A stretch of 64,000 nucleotides of DNA from Candidatus Lernaella stagnicola (GTDB lineage: Bacteria > Lernaellota > Lernaellaia > Lernaellales > Lernaellaceae): NCBI GenBank assembly GCA_030765525.1, contig JAVCCK010000008.1, positions 154,942-218,941 of the forward strand, written 5' to 3'. The notes under the pieces were generated by a model, which searched no databases, had not been told where the DNA came from, and saw only the letters and a program-made list of their open reading frames with translations. Of this stretch, positions 8,525 to 18,034 are shown one piece after another. Position 1 is the stretch's first letter. Each line of letters starts with the position of its first letter. The position numbers and the translations under genes were made by a program.

Positions 8525-8552
8525 ATTTTACGAGTTGATGAACCCGTGTCAA
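8525..8552 (-). promoter_or_regulatory. Sigma-70-type promoter for the PRTase-like gene
   Basis: On the minus strand a consensus TTGACA (8552-8547), a 16-base spacer and TAAAAT (8530-8525), about 80 bases before the ATG at 8444. The 134-base gap it lies in has no ORF. Confidence 0.7.
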
Positions 8553-8578
8553 GCGATAATCAGGGAACGCAAAAAATG

Positions 8579-9232
8579 TCACTCGGTGCCGTGATGTATC
8601 AACGACCGCAAACGCCGCACCGCCTCGGCGATGTCAGCCGCCTGTGTCACCGCCGTCACAACCGCTACACGCCGGGCACCCGCCGCGACGACCTCGGCGA
8701 TATTCGTTTCGTTGATGCCGCCCATCACCGTGAAAGGGATGTCCAACTGCCCGCCGATGCTATTTATGGCGTCGGGACCAAGAAACACCTTGTGTTCGGG
8801 CTTCGTTCCCGTCAGGAAAATCGGACCGATGTTCACGTAATCCGCACCATCAGCCTGCGCTTTCAGCGCTTGCGCCAAATTGTGCGAACTGCGCCCGATG
8901 ATGAGCTCCGGGGCGAGCCGACGCGCCGCCGGCAGGGGGAAATCCGCCTGGCCGAGATGCACGCCGTCGGCCTCGACGGCCAGGGCGAGATCGATGTGGT
9001 CGTTGATGATCAGCAGCGCTCCGGCCGAACGAGTTTTCTCGCGGAATATTTGCGCCAACTCGAAAAGATCGCGCATTTCGAGCGTCTTGTCGCGTAACTG
9101 GACGATCTTTGCGCCGCCGTCCAGAATGCCGTCCAGCACTTCGAGATTCGAGCGACCCGCCGAAAGCGCTTCGCACGTCACGGGGTACAAGTCGACCTCT
9201 GCAAATTTCGTTAATAGCTCTTTTTTACGCAT
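8579..9232 (-). CDS. thiE: Thiamine-phosphate synthase
   Basis: Joins HMP pyrophosphate and the thiazole phosphate carboxylate to give thiamine monophosphate. 217 residues with a TIM-barrel pattern typical of ThiE: VQLRDK near residue 46, LIINDHIDLALAVEADGVHLGQ near 75-96, GRSSHNL near 113 and GADYVNIGPIF near 131, followed by VMGGIN. It is the last gene of the thi operon, 28 bases after thiH. Confidence 0.95.
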   Translation of the reverse strand: MRKKELLTKFAEVDLYPVTCEALSAGRSNLEVLDGILDGGAKIVQLRDKTLEMRDLFELAQIFREKTRSAGALLIINDHIDLALAVEADGVHLGQADFPLPAARRLAPELIIGRSSHNLAQALKAQADGADYVNIGPIFLTGTKPEHKVFLGPDAINSIGGQLDIPFTVMGGINETNIAEVVAAGARRVAVVTAVTQAADIAEAVRRLRSLIHHGTE

Positions 9233-9260
9233 GTTTATACCACTAACTTAAAGTAGATTG

Positions 9261-10373
9261 TCACTTCCGAAAGCCCTCGTCGAAGTCCTTCCAAACCGCT
9301 TCGCGGCCGGCGTTTTCGATCGCCCGCGCCACGACCTTCGGGGAACGGGAGTCATGCACCGCGAATTGACGGCCGGAAGCTAACGCTCCGTCGCGGTAAC
9401 CGCCCACCGATGTCTTGCTGCCCGCGCTCATGCGGGTGACGCCAAGTGGAATCAAGCGGTCGCGCAGCGCGGCGCTCTCACGCGTGGACACCACGATCTC
9501 CGCGTCGGGCAACGTCAACCGGATGGCGGCAATCAGGTGCGCCAAATCGCGGTCGGACACGGCAACCCGGGGCGTGAATCCGCCCTCCGCCGGGCACAGT
9601 CGCGGAAAGCTGACCGCCACGCGGCTTTTCCAGAAACGTTTGGCAAGGTAGCGGCCGTGGTACGCGACAGCGAGGCCTTCGGCCCGCCAATCGGCCAAAC
9701 CGAGCAGGGCGCCGACGCCCAGGCTGCGGAAACCGGCGATGCCGCCCGCTTCGACGGCCCGCAAACGCCCGTCGAAATCGGCTTTCGGGCCGCGGTGTAG
9801 TTCGGCGTAGAGGCCGCGGTCGTACGTTTCCTGATACAAAGTCAGGTTATCGACGCCGGCACGTTCAAGGCTGCGGTAGTCGCTTTCATCCATGGGAAAC
9901 ACTTCAATTCCGATACTTGCGAACCGGGGCGCGATTTCAGCGACGACCATTTCCAGGTCGGCAACCTGAAAAGCGCGCGGCGCTTCGCCCGACACCAGCA
10001 GGATGTGGCGGAAGCCTTCTTGCCACAGGATGTCGGCTTCGGCGAGGGCTTCGTCCACGGTCAAGGTGCGGCGCGGGATGTCGTGGCGGACGGCGAAGCC
10101 GCAGTAACGGCAATCGTTGATGCATTCGTTGGACAGATAGAGCGGCGCGTAGAGTTGCACGATTTTGCCGAAACGATGCGCGGTGATCGCCGCGGAGCGC
10201 TGAGCCATGGCTTCGAGCAGGTCGTCGGCCGCGGGCGAAAAAAGCAACGGGAGGTCGGCGTCGTCTAGTTGGGAACGCCGCAATACGCTTTGCACGTCGG
10301 AAACCGAGACTTTTTCCATCCGGTCCCGAAGCCGGGGCCAATCGAAGCGGTGGAGAGCCTCCGCGAAACTCAT
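9261..10373 (-). CDS. thiH: 2-iminoacetate synthase, radical SAM
   Basis: Cleaves tyrosine to dehydroglycine and p-cresol to feed thiazole synthesis, which implies an anaerobic-compatible, SAM-dependent route. 370 residues. The radical SAM cluster motif is C84-x3-C88-x2-C91 ([11 protein letters not shown]). ThiH-specific stretches follow: VSGEAP, YQETYD near residue 185, and [12 protein letters not shown] near the end. It overlaps thiG by 4 bases (ATGA). Pairing with ThiG/ThiS rather than a glycine oxidase ThiO is the usual anaerobic arrangement. Confidence 0.95.
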   Translation of the reverse strand: MSFAEALHRFDWPRLRDRMEKVSVSDVQSVLRRSQLDDADLPLLFSPAADDLLEAMAQRSAAITAHRFGKIVQLYAPLYLSNECINDCRYCGFAVRHDIPRRTLTVDEALAEADILWQEGFRHILLVSGEAPRAFQVADLEMVVAEIAPRFASIGIEVFPMDESDYRSLERAGVDNLTLYQETYDRGLYAELHRGPKADFDGRLRAVEAGGIAGFRSLGVGALLGLADWRAEGLAVAYHGRYLAKRFWKSRVAVSFPRLCPAEGGFTPRVAVSDRDLAHLIAAIRLTLPDAEIVVSTRESAALRDRLIPLGVTRMSAGSKTSVGGYRDGALASGRQFAVHDSRSPKVVARAIENAGREAVWKDFDEGFRK

Positions 10374-11161
10374 GGATCGTCCTTACGCAGAAAGCCCGTC
10401 AAAGGGCTGGAAGCGCGAGCGGTGGAACTGGTGTCGGCGGCACCCGCCATGCGGGCCATTTCGCCCGCTTCAACGGCGGTTTTGAAGGCGAGGGCCATAC
10501 GCACCGGGTCCTCGGCGATAGCGATTGCCGTATTGACCAGCACGGCGTCGGCGCCGGTTTCGATGGCATCGGCGGCATGGCTGGGTAGGCCGAGTCCGGC
10601 GTCAACCACAACCGGCACGCTTGCCTGGCGAATGATGATTTCGATTTGATCGCGCGTCCGCATGCCGCGGGCGCTGCCAATGGGCGCGGCCAGGGGCATA
10701 ACCGTGGCGCAGCCCGCGTCGGCCAGGCGCAGGGCGAGGATGGGGTCGGCGTTCATATACGGCAGGACGACGAAGCCCTCCTTGATAAGGATTTCGGCCG
10801 CCTTAAGGGTTTCGACGGGATCGGGCAGCAGGTAGTTCGGTTCGGGCGTCACCTCCAATTTGATCCAATTGTTGCCGGTGGCGGCGCGGGCCAGGCGGGC
10901 CAGACGAACGGCTTCCTCGGCGTCGCGCGCGCCGGAGGTGTTGGGCAGCAGACGGTACTTGGTCAGGTCCAGGTGCGAGAGCGTCGGGTCTTCCGGGTCG
11001 TGTAAATCCACGCGCCGCAGGGCCGTGGTGACCAGTTCGGTGCCGCTGGCTTCGAGGGAGGCGGCCATAACCGTCGGGTGCGGGAACTTGCCGGTTCCCA
11101 CCAGTAAACGACTCTTGAATTCGACGCCGGCGATCACCAGCGGTCCGTTTTCCACGGGCAT
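10370..11161 (-). CDS. thiG: Thiazole synthase
   Basis: Forms the thiazole phosphate carboxylate from deoxyxylulose phosphate, dehydroglycine and ThiS thiocarboxylate. 263 residues with the ThiG signatures [11 protein letters not shown] near residue 17, [16 protein letters not shown] near 98, [12 protein letters not shown] near 131, [14 protein letters not shown] and [31 protein letters not shown]. It lies three bases after thiS and overlaps thiH, so thiS, thiG and thiH are tightly coupled. Confidence 0.96.
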   Translation of the reverse strand: MPVENGPLVIAGVEFKSRLLVGTGKFPHPTVMAASLEASGTELVTTALRRVDLHDPEDPTLSHLDLTKYRLLPNTSGARDAEEAVRLARLARAATGNNWIKLEVTPEPNYLLPDPVETLKAAEILIKEGFVVLPYMNADPILALRLADAGCATVMPLAAPIGSARGMRTRDQIEIIIRQASVPVVVDAGLGLPSHAADAIETGADAVLVNTAIAIAEDPVRMALAFKTAVEAGEMARMAGAADTSSTARASSPLTGFLRKDDP

Positions 11162-11164
11162 TTC

Positions 11165-11368
11165 TCAGCCTCCTCCGACGAAGCGAACCAGTTCCAGGGT
11201 GTCGCCGTCGCGGATTGCGGTGGTTTCGTATTTATCCGGTTGAATCACTTCGCCGTTGTGTTCGACGACAAGGTTTTCACGCAGGATATTCATCACCTCC
11301 AGCATGGCGGCGATGGTTTTCACGCCGTCGAACTGATGGGCTTCACCGTTCACGGTTAGTCGTGGCAT
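11165..11368 (-). CDS. thiS: Sulfur carrier protein
   Basis: A 67-residue ubiquitin-like carrier whose C-terminal glycine is adenylated by ThiF and then thiocarboxylated. It begins [15 protein letters not shown] and ends LVRFVGGG. The start ATG at 11368 lies 13 bases inside the 3' end of thiF. A longer in-frame extension upstream overlaps thiF entirely and is a shadow. Confidence 0.93.
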   Translation of the reverse strand: MPRLTVNGEAHQFDGVKTIAAMLEVMNILRENLVVEHNGEVIQPDKYETTAIRDGDTLELVRFVGGG

Positions 11369-12162
11369 GGATCTTCCCCCAATATCAGACGCAGGATGGC
11401 GTTGGCTTGATGGTGCGCCGCCACGCCGACTCGCGGGGCCATCAGTCCGCGGCCCGGGGCTGCTTCGCTGATTTCGTCGCCCACGACATAAAGTCCGTCG
11501 AGTCGCCGGGTTGTGCGAATTTCGTTGGCCGAGCCACAGCCCGCCACGCCGCTGGAGGCTACGACGGTTTTCTCGCCGGCCAACGCCTGGACGAGCATGG
11601 CCTTGGCCCTGGGCTCGTCGAAACACTCAGCGACGATTTGGCAGTCCCGAAAGAGCTTCGACGCGTTGGCGCGGGTTACTTCCAGGTTTCGCTGAACAAC
11701 TTCGGTGTAGGGATTGATGCGCTGCAAAGTTTCCGCCAGCGCTACGACCTTCGGCGTGCCCAGTTGGTCCAGGAAATACTGTTGCCGGTTCAGGTTGGAA
11801 GGCGCGACCAAATCGAAATCAGCCAGCACGATGCGACCGATGCCCGTGCGTACCAGCGCGATCGCCACAGCACTTCCTAAGCCGCCGACGCCCGCCACGC
11901 CAACCGTCGCCTGCTTGACCTTGGCATGGACGCCCGGCGTGTGGCGCGCCACGAGCAGCGACTCCAATTCCGCGGAGGTCGGGCGGCGATTGCGGGTAAT
12001 GAGCACCACGACGTCTCCCTCGTGCAGGATCGTGTCATAGCGAATCGTATAGCCGTTGAAGATGACCATGTCGGCCAGCGGCATGACCTCATCACGCAGT
12101 TCGAACAGGGTCGTACCGTTCTTGACGTGCAGTTCGCGTTCGTTGACCTGTAGCCGAATCAT
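11356..12162 (-). CDS. thiF: ThiS adenylyltransferase ThiF with ThiS-like N-terminal domain
   Basis: Adenylates the ThiS C-terminus. 268 residues. Residues 1-62 form a ThiS-like beta-grasp domain ([24 protein letters not shown], then EGDVVVLI) that lacks a terminal Gly-Gly at the domain end and so is not itself a carrier. The E1-like domain follows with the nucleotide loop [13 protein letters not shown] near residue 87, [17 protein letters not shown] near 113 and a late segment [20 protein letters not shown]. The N-terminal fusion occurs in clostridial-type family 2 ThiF proteins. No CxxC zinc pairs are seen. It overlaps both thiC and thiS. Confidence 0.9.
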   Translation of the reverse strand: MIRLQVNERELHVKNGTTLFELRDEVMPLADMVIFNGYTIRYDTILHEGDVVVLITRNRRPTSAELESLLVARHTPGVHAKVKQATVGVAGVGGLGSAVAIALVRTGIGRIVLADFDLVAPSNLNRQQYFLDQLGTPKVVALAETLQRINPYTEVVQRNLEVTRANASKLFRDCQIVAECFDEPRAKAMLVQALAGEKTVVASSGVAGCGSANEIRTTRRLDGLYVVGDEISEAAPGRGLMAPRVGVAAHHQANAILRLILGEDPCHD

Positions 12163-13445
12163 GTTTCATCCACCGATTTGCGGTACGTGCGAATGGCGCA
12201 TAACTCGCCGCACATCGTACAGACTTCGTTTTGGGCGTCTTCGCTTTTCATCCGGCGTGCCCGTGCCACAACCGGGTCGATGGCATGCCGGAACATCCCC
12301 TCCCAATCGAGTTGATTGCGCGCCCGGCTCATCTCACGGTCACGAGCCAAGGCTTGCGGCAGCCCCTTGGCGATGTCGCCGGAATGGGCCGCGATTTTAG
12401 CCGCGATTACGCCTTGCCGCACATCTTTGATGTCGGGCAGGGTCAGGTGCTCCGCGGGCGTGACGTAGCAGAGGAAATCAGCCCCGGCCATGGCCGCCAC
12501 GGCGCCGCCGATGGCTGCGGTGATGTGGTCGTACCCCGGCGCGATGTCGGTTGTGAGCGGCCCCAGCACATAAAAGGGAGCGCCGTCGCACAAGCGCTTT
12601 TGGATCTGCACGTTCGCAACGACTTGATCAAGCGGCACGTGACCCGGCCCTTCAATCATCGCCTGCACGCCGGCGTCGCGGGCGCGACGCGCCAGTTCGC
12701 CAAGCACCACCAACTCCTCGATCTGGCCGCGGTCGGTGGCGTCGCAGACGGAGCCGGGACGCAACGAGTCGCCCAGCGACAGGGTTACGTCGTAGGTGTG
12801 ACAGATCGCGAGCAGCCTGTCGTAGAACTCATACAGCGGATTTTCCGCGTCGTTCTTTTTCATCCACGCCGCGATGATGCTTCCCCCGCGGCTGACAATT
12901 CCCATCACCCGATCGCTCGACTCAAGCGCTTCCAGCGAGCGCCGCGTCGTGCCGCAGTGCACGGTGATGTAGTCGATGCCCGACGCGCATTGCTCATCGA
13001 TGGCGTCGAAGAGTTCGTCGACCGAGAAGTCGACGATGTCCCTTTTCTGCTGCGCCAAGACGGCCGACAGGTAGTAGATCGGCACGCTGCCCATCATCAC
13101 CGGGCAGTCGTCCAGCAACGCCGCGCGAATGGCCCGCAGGTCGCCGCCGGTCGACAGGTCCATGACCGAGTCGGCCCCGGCCTCGATCGCCACGCCCATC
13201 TTGGCGTTCTCTTCCGCGATATCGTAGTGGCTCGGGCTCGTACCGATGTTGGCATTGATCTTCGTACGCAGCCCTTCACCGATACCCATCGGGCGAAACG
13301 TGCGGCGATTGTTGTGGGGGACCACGACGCGCCCGGCGCGAACGCGCTCGGCTAGTACCGCCGCGTCGATCCCTTCGTCCTCGGCGATGATGTGGATACT
13401 CTCCGGCATCTCGCCTTGGTTTAGCTGGTCAAGCAATGTCGCCAT
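12159..13445 (-). CDS. thiC: Phosphomethylpyrimidine synthase, radical SAM
   Basis: Converts aminoimidazole ribotide to HMP phosphate, the pyrimidine half of thiamine. 428 residues, the short class lacking the N-terminal extension of the 630-residue enterobacterial enzyme. Conserved stretches include [10 protein letters not shown] near residue 62, [28 protein letters not shown] and [13 protein letters not shown]. The C-terminal cluster cysteines are C409, C412 and C416 (CTMCGELC), spaced C-x2-C-x3-C. It is first in the thi operon and is controlled by the upstream TPP riboswitch. An AAAGGAG ribosome site precedes the ATG. Confidence 0.95.
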   Translation of the reverse strand: MATLLDQLNQGEMPESIHIIAEDEGIDAAVLAERVRAGRVVVPHNNRRTFRPMGIGEGLRTKINANIGTSPSHYDIAEENAKMGVAIEAGADSVMDLSTGGDLRAIRAALLDDCPVMMGSVPIYYLSAVLAQQKRDIVDFSVDELFDAIDEQCASGIDYITVHCGTTRRSLEALESSDRVMGIVSRGGSIIAAWMKKNDAENPLYEFYDRLLAICHTYDVTLSLGDSLRPGSVCDATDRGQIEELVVLGELARRARDAGVQAMIEGPGHVPLDQVVANVQIQKRLCDGAPFYVLGPLTTDIAPGYDHITAAIGGAVAAMAGADFLCYVTPAEHLTLPDIKDVRQGVIAAKIAAHSGDIAKGLPQALARDREMSRARNQLDWEGMFRHAIDPVVARARRMKSEDAQNEVCTMCGELCAIRTYRKSVDET

Positions 13446-13465
13446 ATGCGGCTCCTTTTAACGCG

Positions 13466-13490
13466 AAAACGCCTCGCGGTGGCCGAGGCG
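13466..13490 (-). terminator. Intrinsic terminator downstream of the TPP riboswitch
   Basis: Minus-strand hairpin CGCCTCG (13490-13484) pairing with CGAGGCG (13476-13470) around a 7-base loop, followed by TTTT (13469-13466). It lies between the aptamer and the thiC ribosome site, the place expected for a transcription-terminating expression platform. A second possible hairpin, TTTATCG with CGATAAA (13519-13513 and 13498-13492), lies between aptamer and terminator and may be part of the switch. Confidence 0.8.
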
Positions 13491-13520
13491 CTTTATCGTC
13501 TGTTTTCTGCGGCGATAAAA

Positions 13521-13604
13521 TGAACTTCCTACACGGGCATTACCCCGGCCAGGTTCGAGGGGTATGTTCTCAGCGCAGCCCGCTCGAGCCGGCACCCCCG
13601 TTCA
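13521..13604 (-). ncRNA. TPP (THI-box) riboswitch aptamer
   Basis: Read on the minus strand, the leader of thiC contains the hallmark THI-box segments in order: ACGGGGGTGCC, then GCTGAGA, then ACCC before GAACCTG, and GGGTAATGCC followed by GTAGGAAG. These are the conserved core bases of the thiamine pyrophosphate aptamer. With the terminator just downstream, TPP binding should switch off the whole thiC-F-S-G-H-E operon. Confidence 0.95.
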
Positions 13605-13614
13605 CCATGGCTGG

Positions 13615-13644
13615 ACGCTAACAAAAATGCCGGGAGGTGTCCAA
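13615..13644 (-). promoter_or_regulatory. Candidate promoter for the thi operon leader
   Basis: Minus-strand TTGGAC (13644-13639), 18-base spacer and TAGCGT (13620-13615). This would start transcription a few bases before the riboswitch. The match is moderate. Confidence 0.4.
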
Positions 13645-13658
13645 CGGAATCGGCGGAG

Positions 13659-15116
13659 TCAATCTTCGGAGTCGGTGACCGAGACGCGAAGGCGGCCGCG
13701 GTGCAGACGGACTCCCAATTCCGCGCCGGTCGCAGTTCCGGCGGCCTCTTTGAGAACGCTGCCATTCGTGTCCGTGACGATGGCGTAGCCGCGTTCGAGT
13801 ACCGCCAGGGGGCTCACCGAAACCAGGCGGGAGCGCCACCCGACAAGCTGCTGGCGGTCGCTTCGCAGCCGGTTTTGCATCGCTTGACGCGCGCGATGGG
13901 CCAGTTGGCGATTGCGGTCGCGGCAACGTCGACGTTCTTGCGTGTGGCGTTCCACGTTGGCGACGAAGGAGGCGCCCAAACGGGCGGCCAGGCCTTCCAG
14001 TCGCGCCCGGCGCTGAAATAGTTGGTTGCGTGGAGAAGCGCCGGTCAGTCGCCGTTCGAGCAGGGCGAGGCGGTGCCCGTTGGCGATCAGCCGGTCTTGG
14101 GTTACGTCCATCAGTAGCGCGAGCAGGTCGTCCAGCCGCCGGCCGAGCAGAGCGGTCGGCACCGCTTCCTGCCGCAGTCGTTGACCGATTTTTTCAGCTT
14201 GATGACGCCGTACCGTAATATCACCCACCACGGCGCGTCGAGCGCGCTCCCACAAGGCGTCGATCTTTACCTGCAATTCGACGGCGTCGGGAACGGCGAT
14301 TTCGGCGGCGTGGGTTGGCGTGGCGGCGCGCACGTCGGCGGCCAGGTCGCAAAGCGAGACGTCCACCTCATGGCCGACACCCGAAATAACCGGCACCGGG
14401 CAATCAACCACGGCCCGCACCACCGGTTCCTCGTTCCAGCACCAAAGGTCTTCCAGGCTGCCGCCGCCGCGGCCGACGATGATTACGTCGGGATCGCCGA
14501 AATTGGCGAGGATCTCGATCGCGTGGGCGATGGATTGCGCCGCGGTTTCACCCTGCACTTGGGTTGGCGAGACGACGACTTGCTGACCCGGTCGCCTGCC
14601 GAAAATGATGCGCAACATGTCGCGCAACGCCGCGCCGTGCAGGCTTGTGACGATGCCCACGCGTTCCGGGAGTTTCGGCAGCGGGCGCTTTCGGGCCTGG
14701 TCGAAGAATCCGTTGGCGGCGAGCTTTTGCTGGAGTTCCAAAAATGCGGCGTGCAGCGCGCCCAGGCCCAGTGGTTCGAGGTAATCGACCAACACCTGGT
14801 ATTCGCTGCGCGGCCCATAGCTGCTGATCTTACCGCGCACGAGGTATTCCTTGCCGTCTTCCACCTCGAGTCGCAGGTAGCGGCGCACGTGGCGGTATAC
14901 GATGCACCGGATGGCCGCCTGGTCGTCTTTGAACGTGAAGTACATGTGGCCGCTGCCGGGGGTTGCCAGGCCGCTGACTTCGCCGCGCACCTGCACGTCG
15001 GGAAAGGTGGTCTGCAATTGCTGCTTGATGGCCTCGGCTAGTTCGCCGACGGTCCAGACGTGGCGGCCTTGGTCGGTCACGGTCCGCTTTTTGCCGCGGC
15101 GGGGCGGGTAATCCAT
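13659..15116 (-). CDS. xseA: Exodeoxyribonuclease VII large subunit
   Basis: Catalytic subunit of the single-strand exonuclease ExoVII. Up to 485 residues, normal size. An N-terminal OB fold (TFPDVQVRGEVSGLATPGSGHMYFTFKD) is followed by the XseA core (VGIVTSLHGAALRDML, then DVIIVGRGGGSLEDLWCWNEEPVVRAV and PVISGVGHEVDVSLCDLAADVRAATPTHAAE) and a long coiled-coil tail. The ATG at 15116 overlaps the thioredoxin gene by 40 bases; a GTG at 15080 overlaps its stop by exactly 4 bases (GTGA) and is an equally good start. No xseB is in the window. Confidence 0.94.
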   Translation of the reverse strand: MDYPPRRGKKRTVTDQGRHVWTVGELAEAIKQQLQTTFPDVQVRGEVSGLATPGSGHMYFTFKDDQAAIRCIVYRHVRRYLRLEVEDGKEYLVRGKISSYGPRSEYQVLVDYLEPLGLGALHAAFLELQQKLAANGFFDQARKRPLPKLPERVGIVTSLHGAALRDMLRIIFGRRPGQQVVVSPTQVQGETAAQSIAHAIEILANFGDPDVIIVGRGGGSLEDLWCWNEEPVVRAVVDCPVPVISGVGHEVDVSLCDLAADVRAATPTHAAEIAVPDAVELQVKIDALWERARRAVVGDITVRRHQAEKIGQRLRQEAVPTALLGRRLDDLLALLMDVTQDRLIANGHRLALLERRLTGASPRNQLFQRRARLEGLAARLGASFVANVERHTQERRRCRDRNRQLAHRARQAMQNRLRSDRQQLVGWRSRLVSVSPLAVLERGYAIVTDTNGSVLKEAAGTATGAELGVRLHRGRLRVSVTDSED

Positions 15117-15610
15117 TTGTTCAAGTAGGTTTCAATCTCTTTGGCCGAAACGGGCCCCAGCCATTTCTGCGCCAACGAGCCGTCGGGGGCATACAGGAAG
15201 GTCGCGGGAATCGCCTCGACGCCGAAGTCGCGCACCAACTGCGCCGACGGCCGCGCCACGGGATAAATCATCTCGAATTTCTTCGCCGTATGCGCGATCG
15301 TGGCATCGCTTCCTTCGTCGATGCTCATCGCCAAAATCCGTAGCCCGTCCGTTTCCCAGGTGGCGTGCAGGTGGTTGAGGTGCGGTATCTCGTGGAGGCA
15401 CGGGATGCACCACGCCGCCCAAAACACGACCAACGTGGGCTTGCCGATGTTGGTGTGCAGTTTCTGGTCGCCGTCCTGACCAAGAACCCGGTAGGTCGCC
15501 TGGGACGAACTGATAAACGGCAGCCCCGGCCCGGCGCTCACAGCAAGCGTCGATCCGCCGGCAACGAGCAGGGCGGCCAGCGCGATGAAAATCAAAACGT
15601 GTTTCATCAA
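15077..15610 (-). CDS. TlpA/ResA-like periplasmic thioredoxin
   Basis: 177 residues with an N-terminal signal peptide or membrane anchor (VLIFIALAALLVAGGSTLAV) and a thioredoxin fold. The redox site is W67-C-I-P-C71 (FWAAWCIPCLHEIPHL), and a cis-Pro segment follows in EAIPATFLYAPDGS. Such proteins reduce apocytochrome c or other periplasmic disulfides. It lies 32 bases downstream of the DsbD-like gene, which could supply its electrons, and near the resB/ccsA cytochrome c maturation genes. Confidence 0.85.
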   Translation of the reverse strand: MMKHVLIFIALAALLVAGGSTLAVSAGPGLPFISSSQATYRVLGQDGDQKLHTNIGKPTLVVFWAAWCIPCLHEIPHLNHLHATWETDGLRILAMSIDEGSDATIAHTAKKFEMIYPVARPSAQLVRDFGVEAIPATFLYAPDGSLAQKWLGPVSAKEIETYLNKWITRPAAAKSGP

Positions 15611-15642
15611 GTTTTCAAGCCTTTCAACAACGACTTGTTTCC

Positions 15643-17889
15643 TCAGCCCTTCGCGGCGCTGTTCAAGGCGTTGATAAGTAAGTCCTTGGTTAAGACTTCA
15701 GGCAGGATAACCGGTTTTCCGCCGTTTTTCGGCCCGATGACCGCATACACCGGCACGCCCGCCTTACCGTGACGCTTGAGGAAATCGGTGATTTCCGGGT
15801 CCCGATTGGTGTAGTCGCCCTTGAGCGGAATGATGCCGAGTTGTTTGATCGTGTTTTTCACTTCCTCGGATTCAATGACCGCCTTCTCGTTGACTTTGCA
15901 CGTCCAGCACCACGCGGCGGTGAAATCGACGAATACCGTTTTGCCGTCCGCGACGAGGTTCGTCACGGAATCCTCGGACCAACGCTGCCAGGGAATACCG
16001 TCCGGCGCGACGGCGATTTGTCCCGCGACTGCCGGCGGCTCGAAACGCAGTAAAGTCGCGCCGCCGCCCAGCGCAATGGCGATTGCGACAACGGCGACGG
16101 TGAGGCGGACGGCTCTTTCGCGCAGGATGCTGCCGAAGCGGCCGTACAGCCAGGAGGCAAAACCGAGCAACCCGAGGTAGACGAGCAGGCGCGTCATTCC
16201 GGCGGCGCCGGCCTGTTTGCCGAGCACGTCTAGCAGCCAGATCACCGTGGCCATCAGCAAGAAAGCCATCACGGCCTTGAAGGTATCCATCCAGTCGCCC
16301 GGCTTGGGCATGAAGTGCGTCCAGGCAGGAACGAAAGCCAAGAGCAAAAACGGGAACGCCAAGCCCAGACCTACCGACATGAAAATCATGAAGGTCACCC
16401 AAATCGGCTGCGTGAAAGCGAAGCCGACCGCCGTTCCCAAAAACGGCGCTGTACACGGCGTCGCCAACACCGTGGCGAAAATGCCGTTGAAAAACGAGCC
16501 GCGTAGGCCTTCTTTAACCGTGGCGTCTTGGACGGCGGCGGAGGTCGGGGTGTTAATCAGGAACACGTCGAGCATCGAGAGGCCGAACACGAAAACCACG
16601 GCCGCGAGTATGGAAACAAACACCGGCGACTGGAACTGGAATCCCCATCCCACGGCTTCGCCGCCGCCTTTGAGAATGGCGACGAAAATCGCCAGCGCGA
16701 GGAAGCTGCCGAGGATACCCACCGTGTAAGCGATGCCGTGGTTGCGGATTTCCCGGTGTGTCATGTCCGACTGTTGAATGACCGAAAGCACCTTGATCGA
16801 CAGCACCGGTAACACGCACGGCATGATGTTGAGGATGATGCCGCCCGCGAAGGCAAACAGCAGCATTAACAGCAAGCCTCGTTGCGGCGCTGCGGCAAAG
16901 GGCGCCGCGCCGGAAGTCGCCACCGTCGACGCCAGGTCGGGGAGTTCGATTTTCTCTACGGGCGTTCCCGCGGCCGCAAAGGGCAGGGCGGTTTCGAAAT
17001 CGACGGCGATCTTCTGCTCCTTTTTTCCGTCGAGGAGGACGAATTGGAAGGTTCCGCCGGCCTTTTCCGCTTTATCAAGTTCCGGCCACGTCAACACGGT
17101 CACCTGGACGGCTAATTGCGTGCGCGGCGCGGTGCTGTGCGGTTCGGCTTGAACCTTCAGGACATCGTAATTGACCGGTTTGAGCGGCGAAAACAAAGGA
17201 TGCTTTTGCTTGGCGCGCGGGGCGATCTGTTTGCCTTCGGGAGCGTTGAGGACGAACATCACCGTGAACTCGTCGCCGGGCGTCACGGCAGAGACATTGA
17301 AACGGGAAGTGACCGCCAGGCCGGGAACCGTGTCGACCGGTACGGGTACGACTTTCTGTACGGCGTCGAAAAGCCCGCGATGACTGCTTGGCGTTGTCGC
17401 GTCCGCGACGGGCAATTCCAAAGAGACCGACACTTTACCCGGCAGACAGATGTGTTTGCACACGAGCCAGGACGGTTCGGCCTGCAGCTTAAGTGCTCCG
17501 CCGGCCTCGGTGGAGACAGTTACGTTGGAGTAAAGCAGGAGTTCTTTCTCGTAGCCATAACCGGAAAGCGGCGTGCCGACGCCGAACAGCACGGGCTCAG
17601 GATATTGGGCCGGGCCGAAAATCAGGGCGTCGTATTTCTGCCAGGCGATCTTCGTCGGTAGACCGGCCTCACCCGGATTGCTCCAATAGATATGCCAATC
17701 CTTGTCAACAGTGAACTTGATGCCGGCGCGGAAGGTGTCGCCGGGCTTCACCGCCGCGACGTCGGCGATTAGTTCGGCCGAGACGTGAGGTTTTTTCAGG
17801 TCGTCTTCAGCCGCCGCGGGCGCGACGGCGAATAGGGTCGCCAGCAGAACGAGTAAGATCAAGCTATGGCTGCGAATGCGTATTCTCAT
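15643..17889 (-). CDS. DsbD/ScsB-like thiol:disulfide interchange protein
   Basis: Carries reducing power across the inner membrane. About 748 residues from the ATG at 17889, preceded by GAGG; longer starts at 17901 and 17940 are possible. A signal peptide is followed by a periplasmic DsbD-N domain with a Cys pair in WLVCKHICLPGKV, a CcdA-like block of about eight membrane spans with PCVLPVLSIK and TPCTAPFLGTAVG, and a C-terminal thioredoxin domain with the site WCWTC near residues 660-664. All three redox pairs are present. It probably feeds the adjacent TlpA-like protein. Confidence 0.9.
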   Translation of the reverse strand: MRIRIRSHSLILLVLLATLFAVAPAAAEDDLKKPHVSAELIADVAAVKPGDTFRAGIKFTVDKDWHIYWSNPGEAGLPTKIAWQKYDALIFGPAQYPEPVLFGVGTPLSGYGYEKELLLYSNVTVSTEAGGALKLQAEPSWLVCKHICLPGKVSVSLELPVADATTPSSHRGLFDAVQKVVPVPVDTVPGLAVTSRFNVSAVTPGDEFTVMFVLNAPEGKQIAPRAKQKHPLFSPLKPVNYDVLKVQAEPHSTAPRTQLAVQVTVLTWPELDKAEKAGGTFQFVLLDGKKEQKIAVDFETALPFAAAGTPVEKIELPDLASTVATSGAAPFAAAPQRGLLLMLLFAFAGGIILNIMPCVLPVLSIKVLSVIQQSDMTHREIRNHGIAYTVGILGSFLALAIFVAILKGGGEAVGWGFQFQSPVFVSILAAVVFVFGLSMLDVFLINTPTSAAVQDATVKEGLRGSFFNGIFATVLATPCTAPFLGTAVGFAFTQPIWVTFMIFMSVGLGLAFPFLLLAFVPAWTHFMPKPGDWMDTFKAVMAFLLMATVIWLLDVLGKQAGAAGMTRLLVYLGLLGFASWLYGRFGSILRERAVRLTVAVVAIAIALGGGATLLRFEPPAVAGQIAVAPDGIPWQRWSEDSVTNLVADGKTVFVDFTAAWCWTCKVNEKAVIESEEVKNTIKQLGIIPLKGDYTNRDPEITDFLKRHGKAGVPVYAVIGPKNGGKPVILPEVLTKDLLINALNSAAKG

Positions 17890-18034
17890 CGTCGCCCTCA
17901 TCGACAGGGTTCGTCTCGTTAGTCGACAAAAGATAAGCACTCTTTCATCTCAATAAAAGCCGCTTGAAGGTAGATGAGCCGTGCGGCTCGGGCCACGCCG
18001 GCGGCGTATTGAAAAATCACGGGAGCGGCCGCGT

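Noticed and set aside
11165..11626. A 153-residue reading of ThiS
   Set aside because: The extension overlaps thiF out of frame; the canonical 67-residue carrier starts at 11368.
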